Source: Acetobacteraceae bacterium (lineage in GTDB: Bacteria; Pseudomonadota; Alphaproteobacteria; Acetobacterales; Acetobacteraceae). From it: a stretch of 16,345 nt of DNA. The notes below the pieces were generated by a model that was not told the origin of the DNA, made no database searches, and was given only the letters and a program-made list of their open reading frames with translations. The stretch covers positions 1-16,345 of the forward strand of contig JASHVB010000705.1 in assembly GCA_030039695.1 (NCBI GenBank), given 5' to 3'. Below are positions 5,026 through 11,238 of this stretch, one piece after another; position 1 is the stretch's first letter, and every line of letters starts with the position of its first letter. Both the position numbers and the translations under genes were made by a program.

Positions 5026-6276
5026 CTACGCCTCGCCGGCGTTTCGATGATCGCCGTAGCCAAGGCATGGCTCGACAGAGCCGCACCCGTTAGTCCCGTT
5101 CGCAGTCTCTGATCGAATAGCGGCCCCCAGCGCAGACTGCCGTCCGATCCCGTGCAGTGGGGCGATTGGGGGGACCGCCGCCAACGCCAAGCGTACCAAA
5201 TCAGTCTGACGCTTGGTTGCGGTCTTATCGAGAGCGCGCGCGAGATGCGTGCGCGCTGTCTCGCGCACGATGCCAAGCTGCCCAGCTGCATCGTGGAGCC
5301 TGTAGCCGTCGGCTAGCAACGCCGTCAGCGTGGCTTCGCGGTCCGTCAGGCCAAAGAGCGTCATAAGCAGTCGGGGGTCGGAGCAGGCTGGTTGTGCGGG
5401 ATCAGCGATCAGCAACAGCGCGACGGGACCGCCCGCAAGCCGCCAGGACGACTCACGCGGCAGCGGAATAACGGTGACAGACAACGGGTAGGGGACGTTG
5501 CGTCGCGGTAGCACCACATGGGCATCCTGACGTACGCCGCTGCTATCGCCGTCGGTAGCCAGGCTGATGGCGTGCGCTAGAGCGCCAGTAGCACCGGGCG
5601 CCGACACACCTGCGGCCCGCAACGCCAGGCCGTCACGCGCCGCGTCCAACTGCCGTGCCGTCCGGTTGGCGAACACCACGCGGCTGCATTGGTCCAGCAT
5701 GACCACGCCACAGCGGAGTGTGTCCAGCACGGCCTCCCAGCCTGTGCGGGCAGCGTGCGCTTCAGTCAGACGGTAGGAGGCCTCGCTCGCGCGACGCAGG
5801 TGTGGTGCCAGCCGATCAAGCGCGCGGAGCTGTTTCCGGTCAAAGGGATCACCACGCGGGCCGCGATTCACGCTGACCCATTCCGCTATGTCGCCTCGCC
5901 GCGTGATAACCAGTCCTGCCATGAAATGAAGTCCATTGGGTCGACAGTATTCGTTGTAATAGTAGCTTTGCCTGAATATTTCGTCGTCCACGAGCGTTTG
6001 GTGTGGGTGCGGCACATCCATTTGCTGTCGCAGTAAACCCTTGAACAGCGGGTTGCGACTGGCAAAGCCGTCGTGATATCGCGGCTGGTCCGCACGATCG
6101 TAGCCGAGCGCAGTGCGCGTTCCGGTGCCATTGCTAATGTGCTGCAGGTTGTGGGACGCCGACTCCGCCGCACACAGGCGACACAACGCTCCCAAAGCGT
6201 TCAGCCACTTCGCCGGCTCAACCACCGCCGCGTAAATGGCGTCTACGGCCCTGGCGTGCTCCGATTCCCGTGACAT
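5026..6276 (-). CDS. LuxR-type HTH transcriptional regulator
   Basis: The ATG at 6274-6276 (MSRESEHARAVDAIY) gives 416 aa and has a GAGG 7 nt upstream; in-frame starts at 6303 and 6309 are possible but lack this signal. The C-terminal DNA-binding domain lies at about residues 308-365: LTDREATLTALLADGYRLHD, then QLGIVRETARTHLARALDKT, the LuxR recognition helix region. The N-terminal 300 residues resemble the PAS-like sensory part of regulators in this group, for example VVEPAKWLNAL near the start and a segment around 190-215 (CGVVMLDQCSRVVFANRTA) like a PAS core. There is no receiver domain. A tail of about 50 residues after the HTH (366-416) is unusual, since most members end soon after it. 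The gene is divergent from the NTF2-like gene, with a dyad in the gap, which suggests control of that neighbour. Confidence 0.88.
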   Translation of the reverse strand: MSRESEHARAVDAIYAAVVEPAKWLNALGALCRLCAAESASHNLQHISNGTGTRTALGYDRADQPRYHDGFASRNPLFKGLLRQQMDVPHPHQTLVDDEIFRQSYYYNEYCRPNGLHFMAGLVITRRGDIAEWVSVNRGPRGDPFDRKQLRALDRLAPHLRRASEASYRLTEAHAARTGWEAVLDTLRCGVVMLDQCSRVVFANRTARQLDAARDGLALRAAGVSAPGATGALAHAISLATDGDSSGVRQDAHVVLPRRNVPYPLSVTVIPLPRESSWRLAGGPVALLLIADPAQPACSDPRLLMTLFGLTDREATLTALLADGYRLHDAAGQLGIVRETARTHLARALDKTATKRQTDLVRLALAAVPPIAPLHGIGRQSALGAAIRSETANGTNGCGSVEPCLGYGDHRNAGEA

Positions 6277-6349
6277 GGCGAAGCCTCGTTCTGAATATGC
6301 CATTATCACGAATATTAAGCAATGTCAAACTTCGTCGCGTCCTCCCTTA

Positions 6350-6365
6350 TCACCCGAACGGGTGA
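6350..6365. promoter_or_regulatory. 16-bp dyad in the LuxR/NTF2-like divergent promoter
   Basis: TCACCCG-AA-CGGGTGA: perfect 7-bp arms with a 2-nt centre, in the 146-bp gap between the LuxR start (6276) and the NTF2-like start (6423). It lies about 58 bp upstream of the NTF2-like ATG. LuxR-type regulators bind dyads of about this size near divergent target promoters, so it is the best operator candidate for the adjacent regulator. With a 2-nt loop it is a poor RNA hairpin, which favours DNA binding. Confidence 0.45.
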
Positions 6366-6422
6366 CGCACCCGGGGCAGACATGTCGCATTGTGACCGCA
6401 CACCGGTAGTGGGAGAACAGAT

Positions 6423-6836
6423 ATGTTGTCGATCACCGAAACGGCCCGGGCTTTCTTCGAAGCGTGCGAAACAGGCAAAGGGTGGAGCGTGTGTCGCACA
6501 TGGTGCGCGCCCGAGGCCACTTTCGCTGCGCAGGCGGAGCCGCTGGCTGGTATCAGGACCCTCGAACAATACACCGACTGGATGCAGGGGCTGATGATGG
6601 CGCTGACCGATGCGACCTACGAAGTGAAGTCGTTTGCCACCGACACGATGCGTCACAACGTCTGCGCCTACGGTGTCTTCAGCGGCACGCATCTAGCCGG
6701 CGGCCCATGCCCCCCGACCGGTAAGCGGGTGGTCACGGACTACGTTTATGTCATGGAATTCAGCGACGGACGGATTACGCACATGACCAAGATCTGGCAT
6801 TCCGGTCTAGCACTGAAGCAACTCGGCTGGGCCTGA
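6423..6836 (+). CDS. NTF2-like / SnoaL-fold protein
   Basis: A 137-aa protein with the size and pattern of the NTF2-like superfamily (nuclear transport factor 2, SnoaL polyketide cyclase, ester cyclase). It has an N-terminal helix (TETARAFFEACETGKGW) and a second helix with the characteristic CAPEATFAAQ. A sheet of alternating residues follows (VCAYGVFSGTHL, VVTDYVYVMEF), and it ends with ITHMTKIWH, matching the usual final strand. Start ATG 6423 has GGGAGA at 6411-6416 with 6-nt spacing. Members bind small hydrophobic ligands or act as cyclases, isomerases or dehydratases; the substrate cannot be read from sequence. It is probably controlled by the divergent LuxR protein. Confidence 0.82.
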   Translation: MLSITETARAFFEACETGKGWSVCRTWCAPEATFAAQAEPLAGIRTLEQYTDWMQGLMMALTDATYEVKSFATDTMRHNVCAYGVFSGTHLAGGPCPPTGKRVVTDYVYVMEFSDGRITHMTKIWHSGLALKQLGWA

Positions 6837-6871
6837 GCCTTTGCCACCGGTTACGGTAACGCTTGAGGCTC
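6835..6871 (+). terminator. Weak hairpin after the NTF2-like gene
   Basis: GAGCCT (6835-6840) pairs with AGGCTC (6866-6871), and an inner GTTAC-G-GTAAC palindrome lies in the loop. The stem begins inside the stop codon. No T-run follows, so it is at best a weak or Rho-assisted terminator. Confidence 0.25.
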
Positions 6872-6958
6872 CGGCCAAACAATGCAGTCCCCCCGACTGA
6901 GTGAACATGCTGAACATATTTCAGTCTGGCAAGTAGACCAAATCGACAGGCAGCGGAG

Positions 6959-7192
6959 ATGCGTCAGGATATCCAGGGTGCTCAAATCTTCGTCGCACTA
7001 ATGCTCGCGGCGACTGCGGCATTATTCTCCATCGCCGACCGAACAGGTTGCCGTTATGCCGATGAATTCAGTGGCTTGTTACGAGCAGCGTTGCTGCGGA
7101 GTTCGACGCAATCAGGCTTGCCGGCTTCTAGCATCAACCGCGACGTCGCGCTCAGGCGTCGATTTTTCATCGCCTGTGAAGAGCCTCACTGA
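6959..7192 (+). CDS. Possible 77-aa small membrane or exported protein
   Basis: The frame begins MRQDIQGAQIFVALMLAATA, so residues 8-25 could be a membrane helix or a signal sequence. The rest is polar and Arg-rich with two Cys. A GGAG touches the ATG, too close for a normal Shine-Dalgarno, and codon composition is only weakly coding-like in the second half. An inverted repeat CGGATCC-TCG-GGATCCG follows the stop codon near 7196-7212. It may be a small gene or a chance frame. Confidence 0.25.
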   Translation: MRQDIQGAQIFVALMLAATAALFSIADRTGCRYADEFSGLLRAALLRSSTQSGLPASSINRDVALRRRFFIACEEPH

Positions 7193-7255
7193 CTACGGAT
7201 CCTCGGGATCCGGATAGAGTGCAATGAGTTCATCTCGAAACGAGGAAATCGTGTG

Positions 7256-7471
7256 ATGGTCCAACTTGTCCTGGTGTTCTGCCTTGCAGCTTCAGCAACC
7301 ACGTGCAAGGAAGTGCACCCGATATTCGAAGACCCGCTGTCGCTGATGGGCTGCGTGACGCAGGCACAGCTCGTCGCGGCACAGGAACTCAGTGATCGAT
7401 TCGACCTGCAAGGTTACCAGCTTGCGCGCTGGCGATGCGAGATCGGCAAGCCGCAGGACGCTAAATTGTAA
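7256..7471 (+). CDS. Small Cys-containing exported protein of a widespread uncharacterised family
   Basis: About 71 aa, starting MVQLVLVFCLAASATTCKEV, with a short hydrophobic leader, then HPIFEDPLSLMGCVTQAQ, and ending QLARWRCEIGK. I recognise the overall pattern (QLV.FCL...C, P.FEDPL..M.C, Q.....A and a final RWRCE) from many small proteobacterial hypothetical proteins of about 70 residues. No function is known to me. Four Cys residues and the leader suggest an extracytoplasmic location with disulfides. GAGGAA (7242-7247) supports the start; GTG at 7253 is an equally possible start one codon upstream. Confidence 0.65.
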   Translation: MVQLVLVFCLAASATTCKEVHPIFEDPLSLMGCVTQAQLVAAQELSDRFDLQGYQLARWRCEIGKPQDAKL

Positions 7472-7827
7472 CGGTCGACTTGGTCTCAGTCGTTGTTATT
7501 ATGGAACGTCGCCAGGGACCTATTATCATTATAGCTGCTACTGTGGGGTGCACGGCAGGCACAGGAGGCTGTAGACCATACCGGGCCGGCAGACCATCGA
7601 GGCGCGGGCGGTCGGGGAAGAGCGACAGAACCTCACTGGAGTGGCCGGAATGAAGGGCACTAACGGATGCCGACCGGTATGGAATGACAAGCATAACACC
7701 ACTTACTAACCGGCCGCTCAGCCTCGAGGCGGCGACGCTGCGTGCCTCCGAGCGCGCAGCGTCCCAGCCATCCGGAAACGCCGCCTCACGCATCAGGCCC
7801 GTTTGGCCTGGCCTTGATCGTACGGCG
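7472..7827. other. Intergenic stretch with a strong hairpin
   Basis: No convincing gene. A hairpin with perfect 9-bp arms GACGCTGCG (7734-7742) and CGCAGCGTC (7755-7763) has a 12-nt loop containing CCTCC. A shorter hairpin CAGGCC/GGCCTG (7794-7810) lies just beyond the end of the C1-like gene; neither has a T-tract. These may act as 3' ends for the convergent genes on either side. Confidence 0.4.
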
Positions 7828-8547
7828 TTACGTTACGACTGTTGTTGGGATCCTCAGCCAAGCCTCTTCGGTAATCGCCACCATTGACGGCACGTCAATT
7901 ATTCCAATGGAATCCCATGTGAACATGCCGTAGCCCGGCAGGTTTCCATCCACACCGGCCGGCACCTGGACATTCAGACGCTCCGCCAGCCAGGCCATCG
8001 TTCCGTACCCGCAGAGGCTGACACAATGATCCTCGTTGCTATCAGGATAGAACCCTGTCGCAAACCAGCCGCTGACACCTCCTGCTGCACTGCCACCGTT
8101 CGCCCACCAGACCGTGTCAAGTTGATCTGCCGCGACCCCTAGTTTGACCGGTCCAATTGATATTGCATCCTGCAATAGCGATGCATTCGTCCAATCGACC
8201 GCAAAGACGGCTCCGTCGTCATAAGTGCGATCATGCTTTACGAAGCCGCTGCCTTCCATCGTGTCAACGACATCGATCAGGTATGCACCGTTGAGGAAGC
8301 CGTTCATGGTCGCCCAGTCAATCACTTCCTGCTCGGGGATGAATATCTCTCGCTCATGGCAGGCTTTGGCGAAGGCTTCTTCCGCCGACACACAGTCGCC
8401 ATAGGTGTAATTGCCCCAGAATGAAAGTTTCCTCGGGATCCTAAAATGATGTCGAGGAGCTTTTCCGGTGCTCTTGTGGTGTGTCGCGGACGCAAGTCTG
8501 TGCCTTGGGGTTGGCAACGCACCACGAGGTAAACGTGGATGGGTCAT
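7828..8547 (-). CDS. Papain-like (C1-fold) cysteine peptidase homologue
   Basis: The product is 239 aa. The start ATG 8547 has an excellent Shine-Dalgarno (GGGAGA at 8554-8559, 6-nt spacing). Residues 45-64 read GNYTYGDCVSAEEAFAKACH, in the place of the active-site Cys helix of papain-like enzymes (Cys52). The His motif follows at EDHCVSLCGYG (His174), and WDSIG at 211-215 sits where the third catalytic residue is expected, with Asp212 instead of the usual Asn. No signal peptide is evident; the first 40 residues are basic and probably disordered. Similar proteins without a prodomain are widespread in bacteria and their activity is unproven. The promoter region carries a perfect CRP-type box and a 10-bp tandem repeat, so carbon- or cyclic-nucleotide-responsive expression is likely. 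Confidence 0.75.
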   Translation of the reverse strand: MTHPRLPRGALPTPRHRLASATHHKSTGKAPRHHFRIPRKLSFWGNYTYGDCVSAEEAFAKACHEREIFIPEQEVIDWATMNGFLNGAYLIDVVDTMEGSGFVKHDRTYDDGAVFAVDWTNASLLQDAISIGPVKLGVAADQLDTVWWANGGSAAGGVSGWFATGFYPDSNEDHCVSLCGYGTMAWLAERLNVQVPAGVDGNLPGYGMFTWDSIGIIDVPSMVAITEEAWLRIPTTVVT

Positions 8548-8566
8548 CTGTTCTCTCCCTTGCTCT

Positions 8567-8586
8567 ATGGTTGATCATGGTTGATC
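8567..8586. repeat. Perfect 10-bp tandem repeat in the C1-like gene leader
   Basis: ATGGTTGATC occurs twice with no gap, 20-39 bp upstream of the ATG at 8547; each unit forms a TGATCA palindrome with the next base. It lies in the predicted leader just before the Shine-Dalgarno and could be a binding site or a slippage-prone element. Confidence 0.5.
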
Positions 8587-8637
8587 ACGATCCACACGTG
8601 ACAACGCGCCAAATTAGTCGATTCCCGCACGTATCGT

Positions 8638-8653
8638 TGTGATCTGGTTCACA
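8638..8653 (-). promoter_or_regulatory. CRP/Clp-type binding site of the C1-like gene promoter
   Basis: TGTGA-TCTGGT-TCACA, a perfect symmetric CRP core. With class II spacing (centre 8645.5 at -41.5) transcription would start near 8604 and the -10 box should lie near 8614; the minus strand has TAATTT at 8611-8616, just where expected. That gives a leader of about 56 nt. It differs from the site at 1001-1016 at only three of 16 positions. Confidence 0.55.
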
Positions 8654-9519
8654 CGCGCCGGACGGAGATCACTATCCGAGTTGCGGTGTTGGTATTGCTG
8701 CGTTCGACTGTAGTGAGACAGCTCAACACTGGCAGGCCGCCATTCGATTGATTTCGCTGTCGCCGCTTTGTGTTTCAACCAGCCGCGGCGTGGTAGGCGA
8801 CCACCCGAAGCCCGTCGAATTCATTCAGTTTAACGAAACCGCCGCGCGGCAGCGCAGTAAGCTGGAACACATTTGCCTGGGACGTGACGCTTTGGTTTCT
8901 GTTCTCGTCCAGCTCCCGCACTCCGGGCCGTGGTGAGCTGGGTCGAACGTCAACTGCTGCGATGACCAGGGGGGCAAAGATATTGATCATCCTCTCGTCG
9001 CGGCGCGGGGCTGGCATTGGTGGAAATCTGATCGCGTTCTGGCCCGGTGACAGGTGACCTCGCGATCCGGGCCTCGTTGAGCAGCTCACCGACCCACGCT
9101 GGAGCTTCGGCCCGCCTCCAAGCGACGCTGAAGCCGCGCATCTGTCGGTGGCGAACCAGCACGGCAGCGCATGCAGACGACTCTCGCTTCGTCCGTGAGC
9201 AGCTGACGGCTTCCAACCGGATACTGCCGCGGCCTCCAAGAAGCATGGCAGAGCGGGTCAGCCAGAGGACAGGCGGTTCGCAACCCACCGACGGTTCGCC
9301 AGACATCTCCGTCTTCGCGCGACCGCTCGCGCGGAGCCATATCCATCCTGGCGAAGACGTGATGGCCCTTCGAACCCAGCATGACCGGAGCGATGTCGTT
9401 CCATTCGGCGTTGTCTACGACCACCGGCCGCAACCAGTCGACCAGGAGGTAGGGCAACGCGGCGGCTCCGGCAGCGTCCCGACTGTGCACTGACCCGAAA
9501 CCAAGCGCGACGGATGAAG
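8654..9519. other. Gene-poor interval with only overlapping chance frames
   Basis: Several open frames overlap on both strands (for example around 8775-9239, 9047-9493 and 9086-9490). None has a ribosome binding site, a recognisable domain or a lead over its overlapping rivals. The segment next to 9520 may be further decayed sequence from the same transposase remnant, but I could not align it. Confidence 0.4.
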
Positions 9520-9840
9520 CCGATCAGGGGTACGGCGCCATCACACCGTTGTGATATAGAACTGACCTGCCGCATGAGCGGGTCATCGCATGCCTTCAGC
9601 AGCCAACCGTGGGTCAGTCCGAACGCCGGGTCCCGATGCCGGTTTCCAGAGGGTCGGCGTTCGGATAACCGTAGGCCATGGTCAGGATGCGGGCGCGCAG
9701 AATGTCCTACCAACGCTCCCCGATACTCTCCTCGTAGTGGTCCAAGATTGGGCGGGACAGCATTTCGGACAGGCGTGCTTCCCTTGCCGCCCCCGACAGC
9801 GGCGAAGGCTGCTGTCCGACGCACAACGCCTGCTGTAGAA
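9520..9840 (-). pseudogene. Frameshifted remnant of an IS1380-type transposase
   Basis: On the minus strand, positions 9706 down to about 9645 read DILRARILTMAYGYPNADPL. After a change of frame near 9640 the sequence continues HRDPAFGLTHGWL, then SSISQRCDGAVPLIGFIRRA. This order matches the conserved N-terminal region of IS1380-family transposases as I know it: a D-[IM]-[LI]-R-A-R motif, A-x-GY followed by acidic residues, DPAF-x-L, then a Ser/Gln- and Arg-rich helix. A TAG interrupts the frame just before DILRAR. The DDE catalytic region and terminal inverted repeats are not recognisable, so this is an inactive fragment. The assignment rests on remembered family motifs, not on an alignment. 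Confidence 0.45.
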
Positions 9841-10012
9841 GGCCGTCGCAACTCTGTCGCGGCAGAGGCTGGCGGCGAGGGTAGCAGCCGCATATCGTCG
9901 CTCACAACGATGCGGTGGTCCCGACCCGGCCGGACGGTGGTCTCAGCGGCTGTTCCCTGTGCTATCCCAGAGCCTTACACCGCATTGGGCAGCACGCGCC
10001 TGGCTTCGTGCC

Positions 10013-10040
10013 TTGCAACGATGAAAGCGTCTGCTAATCT
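10013..10040 (+). promoter_or_regulatory. Candidate promoter of the aryl polyene operon
   Basis: TTGCAA (10013-10018) and TAATCT (10035-10040) are spaced by 16 bp and end 24 bp before the ATG at 10065. Each box matches the sigma-70 consensus only in part. No CRP-type box or obvious dyad was seen here. Confidence 0.3.
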
Positions 10041-10064
10041 AGACAATGGGTTGATAGGATGCCG

Positions 10065-10361
10065 ATGTACCGCTCCGTCCGAATGCTCTTGTTTGCTGCA
10101 GCTGCTGGCTTGGCCTTGGCCAACTCGGCGCCGGCGCAATCACGTCCGAGCGATCCAACTCCGGAAGGTGCAGCGCAACAATTCAAGTCAGGCGCGGACC
10201 GCCTGGGTCGCGGAGCTGCAGACATCGGGGAGGGCATCAAGCAAGGGGCCATCGTGACATGGCAGGCGCTGCGACACGGCGCTACCGCGATTGCCTCCCG
10301 TTTCAACGGAGATCGTGCCGACTCGACTCACGACCCCGCCGCGCCACCCGAACACCACTGA
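10065..10361 (+). CDS. Small exported protein at the head of the aryl polyene operon
   Basis: Starting at ATG 10065 (MYRSVRMLLFAAAAG) the product is 98 aa; TAGGA lies 5 nt upstream. An ATG six bases earlier (10059) is possible but lacks a spaced Shine-Dalgarno. A Sec signal peptide is clear, with likely cleavage after NSAPA or APAQS near residue 24. The mature part is polar and repetitive in Gly/Ala/Gln with one amphipathic helix (KSGADRLGRGAADIGEGIKQ) and a His/Pro-rich tail. The family is unknown to me, although small exported proteins are often found at the edges of such clusters. It is followed after 43 nt by the ACP gene on the same strand, so co-transcription is likely. Confidence 0.7.
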   Translation: MYRSVRMLLFAAAAGLALANSAPAQSRPSDPTPEGAAQQFKSGADRLGRGAADIGEGIKQGAIVTWQALRHGATAIASRFNGDRADSTHDPAAPPEHH

Positions 10362-10404
10362 ACCCCGTACGCATTGTTGCGGTACATTTGAGATCCGTCG
10401 CGAG

Positions 10405-10680
10405 ATGGCTGACAGAAACGCTCAAACCGCCCACGAAGCCAAATTGGCTCATTTGCTCGTCAAGACCCTCAACCTTGAGGTGCTGGCCGAGGATATAGAG
10501 CCGGAGGCGCCGTTGTACGGTGAAGGCCTCGGCCTGGATTCCATCGACATGCTCGAGATCGCGCTGACCGTATCACAACAATACGGTGTGAAGCTGCGTG
10601 CCGACGACGAGAAAAACCACCAGATTTTTAGTTCCCTGCGGAGCTTGAACGCATTCATTCAGGCCAATCGGACGCCGTAA
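10405..10680 (+). CDS. Acyl carrier protein of the aryl polyene pathway (XanC-like)
   Basis: A 91-aa acyl carrier protein. The phosphopantetheine attachment motif is GLGLDSIDMLEIA with Ser46 as the modified residue, followed by the usual helix III region (VSQQYGVKL) and a C-terminal helix ending FIQANRTP. The start is ATG 10405 (MADRNAQ); longer readings of the frame lack a binding site and overlap the preceding gene. In aryl polyene synthesis the growing polyene or the aryl starter is held on such an ACP as a thioester in the cytoplasm. The stop codon abuts the ATG of the next gene with no gap. Confidence 0.88.
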   Translation: MADRNAQTAHEAKLAHLLVKTLNLEVLAEDIEPEAPLYGEGLGLDSIDMLEIALTVSQQYGVKLRADDEKNHQIFSSLRSLNAFIQANRTP

Positions 10681-11238
10681 ATGCGCGAGCGAGCCACAGT
10701 GCGAACCAGACTGCTGATGGTCGCCCTCGGACTTATTCCGGTAATCTTCCATGTGGCGATCGCTGAGGCCAGTGATCTTCGTATTGCGCTGGTTCCGTAC
10801 TTCGGCGCCTTGTTCAGACTCAGTTTTGTGATGGCCTCGGCTTGTAGCCACTGGACGATTTATGCCGGCCTATTACTTACCTTTGCCTTGACGTTACGCC
10901 CGGGGCGTGAGCCGCTCGTTACCGTGATAACGCGCCGGCTGCACGGCACGGTTCCCAACGAGCTCGCTGCCTACACGCGGCGGGTTACGATTGCATGGTG
11001 CTGCTTTTTCGCCGTACAGCTGGGAACGTCGGTAGCGCTGCTCCTGTTCGCGCCGCTCGTCGTCTGGTCGTTCTTTGTTAATATCTTGGACATACCATTG
11101 GTTGTGGCAATGTTCGCAGCGGAGTACGTGGTTCGACTCTGGTGCCTGCGGGATCCACCCCGCCATTCGGTCTCCGCAATTATCAACATTGTCACCGAAA
11201 TCCGAAAGACACGGAACGGGGCAGTTAGCGCGCTCTGA
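10681..11238 (+). CDS. COG4648-type inner-membrane protein of the aryl polyene cluster
   Basis: A 185-aa integral membrane protein with about five hydrophobic segments: LLMVALGLIPVIFHVAIA (near 11-28), a pair around 38-75 (YFGALFRLSFVMASA, YAGLLLTFALTL), and a pair around 100-155 (WCCFFAVQLGTSVALLLF, VVWSFFVNILDIPLVVAMF). Proteins of this size and topology are annotated as COG4648 and regularly sit between the ACP and the AMP-ligase in aryl polyene and xanthomonadin clusters. Their role is not established; involvement in assembly at the membrane or in export is inferred from context. The ATG immediately follows the ACP stop, and the TGA overlaps the next ATG by one base, so translation is probably coupled on both sides. 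Confidence 0.8.
   Translation: MRERATVRTRLLMVALGLIPVIFHVAIAEASDLRIALVPYFGALFRLSFVMASACSHWTIYAGLLLTFALTLRPGREPLVTVITRRLHGTVPNELAAYTRRVTIAWCCFFAVQLGTSVALLLFAPLVVWSFFVNILDIPLVVAMFAAEYVVRLWCLRDPPRHSVSAIINIVTEIRKTRNGAVSAL

Noticed and set aside
7461..7793. 110-aa minus-strand frame
   Set aside because: Begins within a strong hairpin, has no binding site, and its translation shows no domain or composition typical of genes in this window.
9540..9555. ATCACA-CCGT-TGTGAT palindrome resembling a CRP half-site pair
   Set aside because: The half-sites are in the inverse order and wrong spacing for CRP, it lies inside the transposase remnant, and no promoter is adjacent.
9514..10257. 247-aa plus-strand open frame
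   Set aside because: Low-complexity Arg/Ser/Pro-rich translation with no domain. It overlaps the transposase remnant on the other strand and the well-supported exported protein in another frame.
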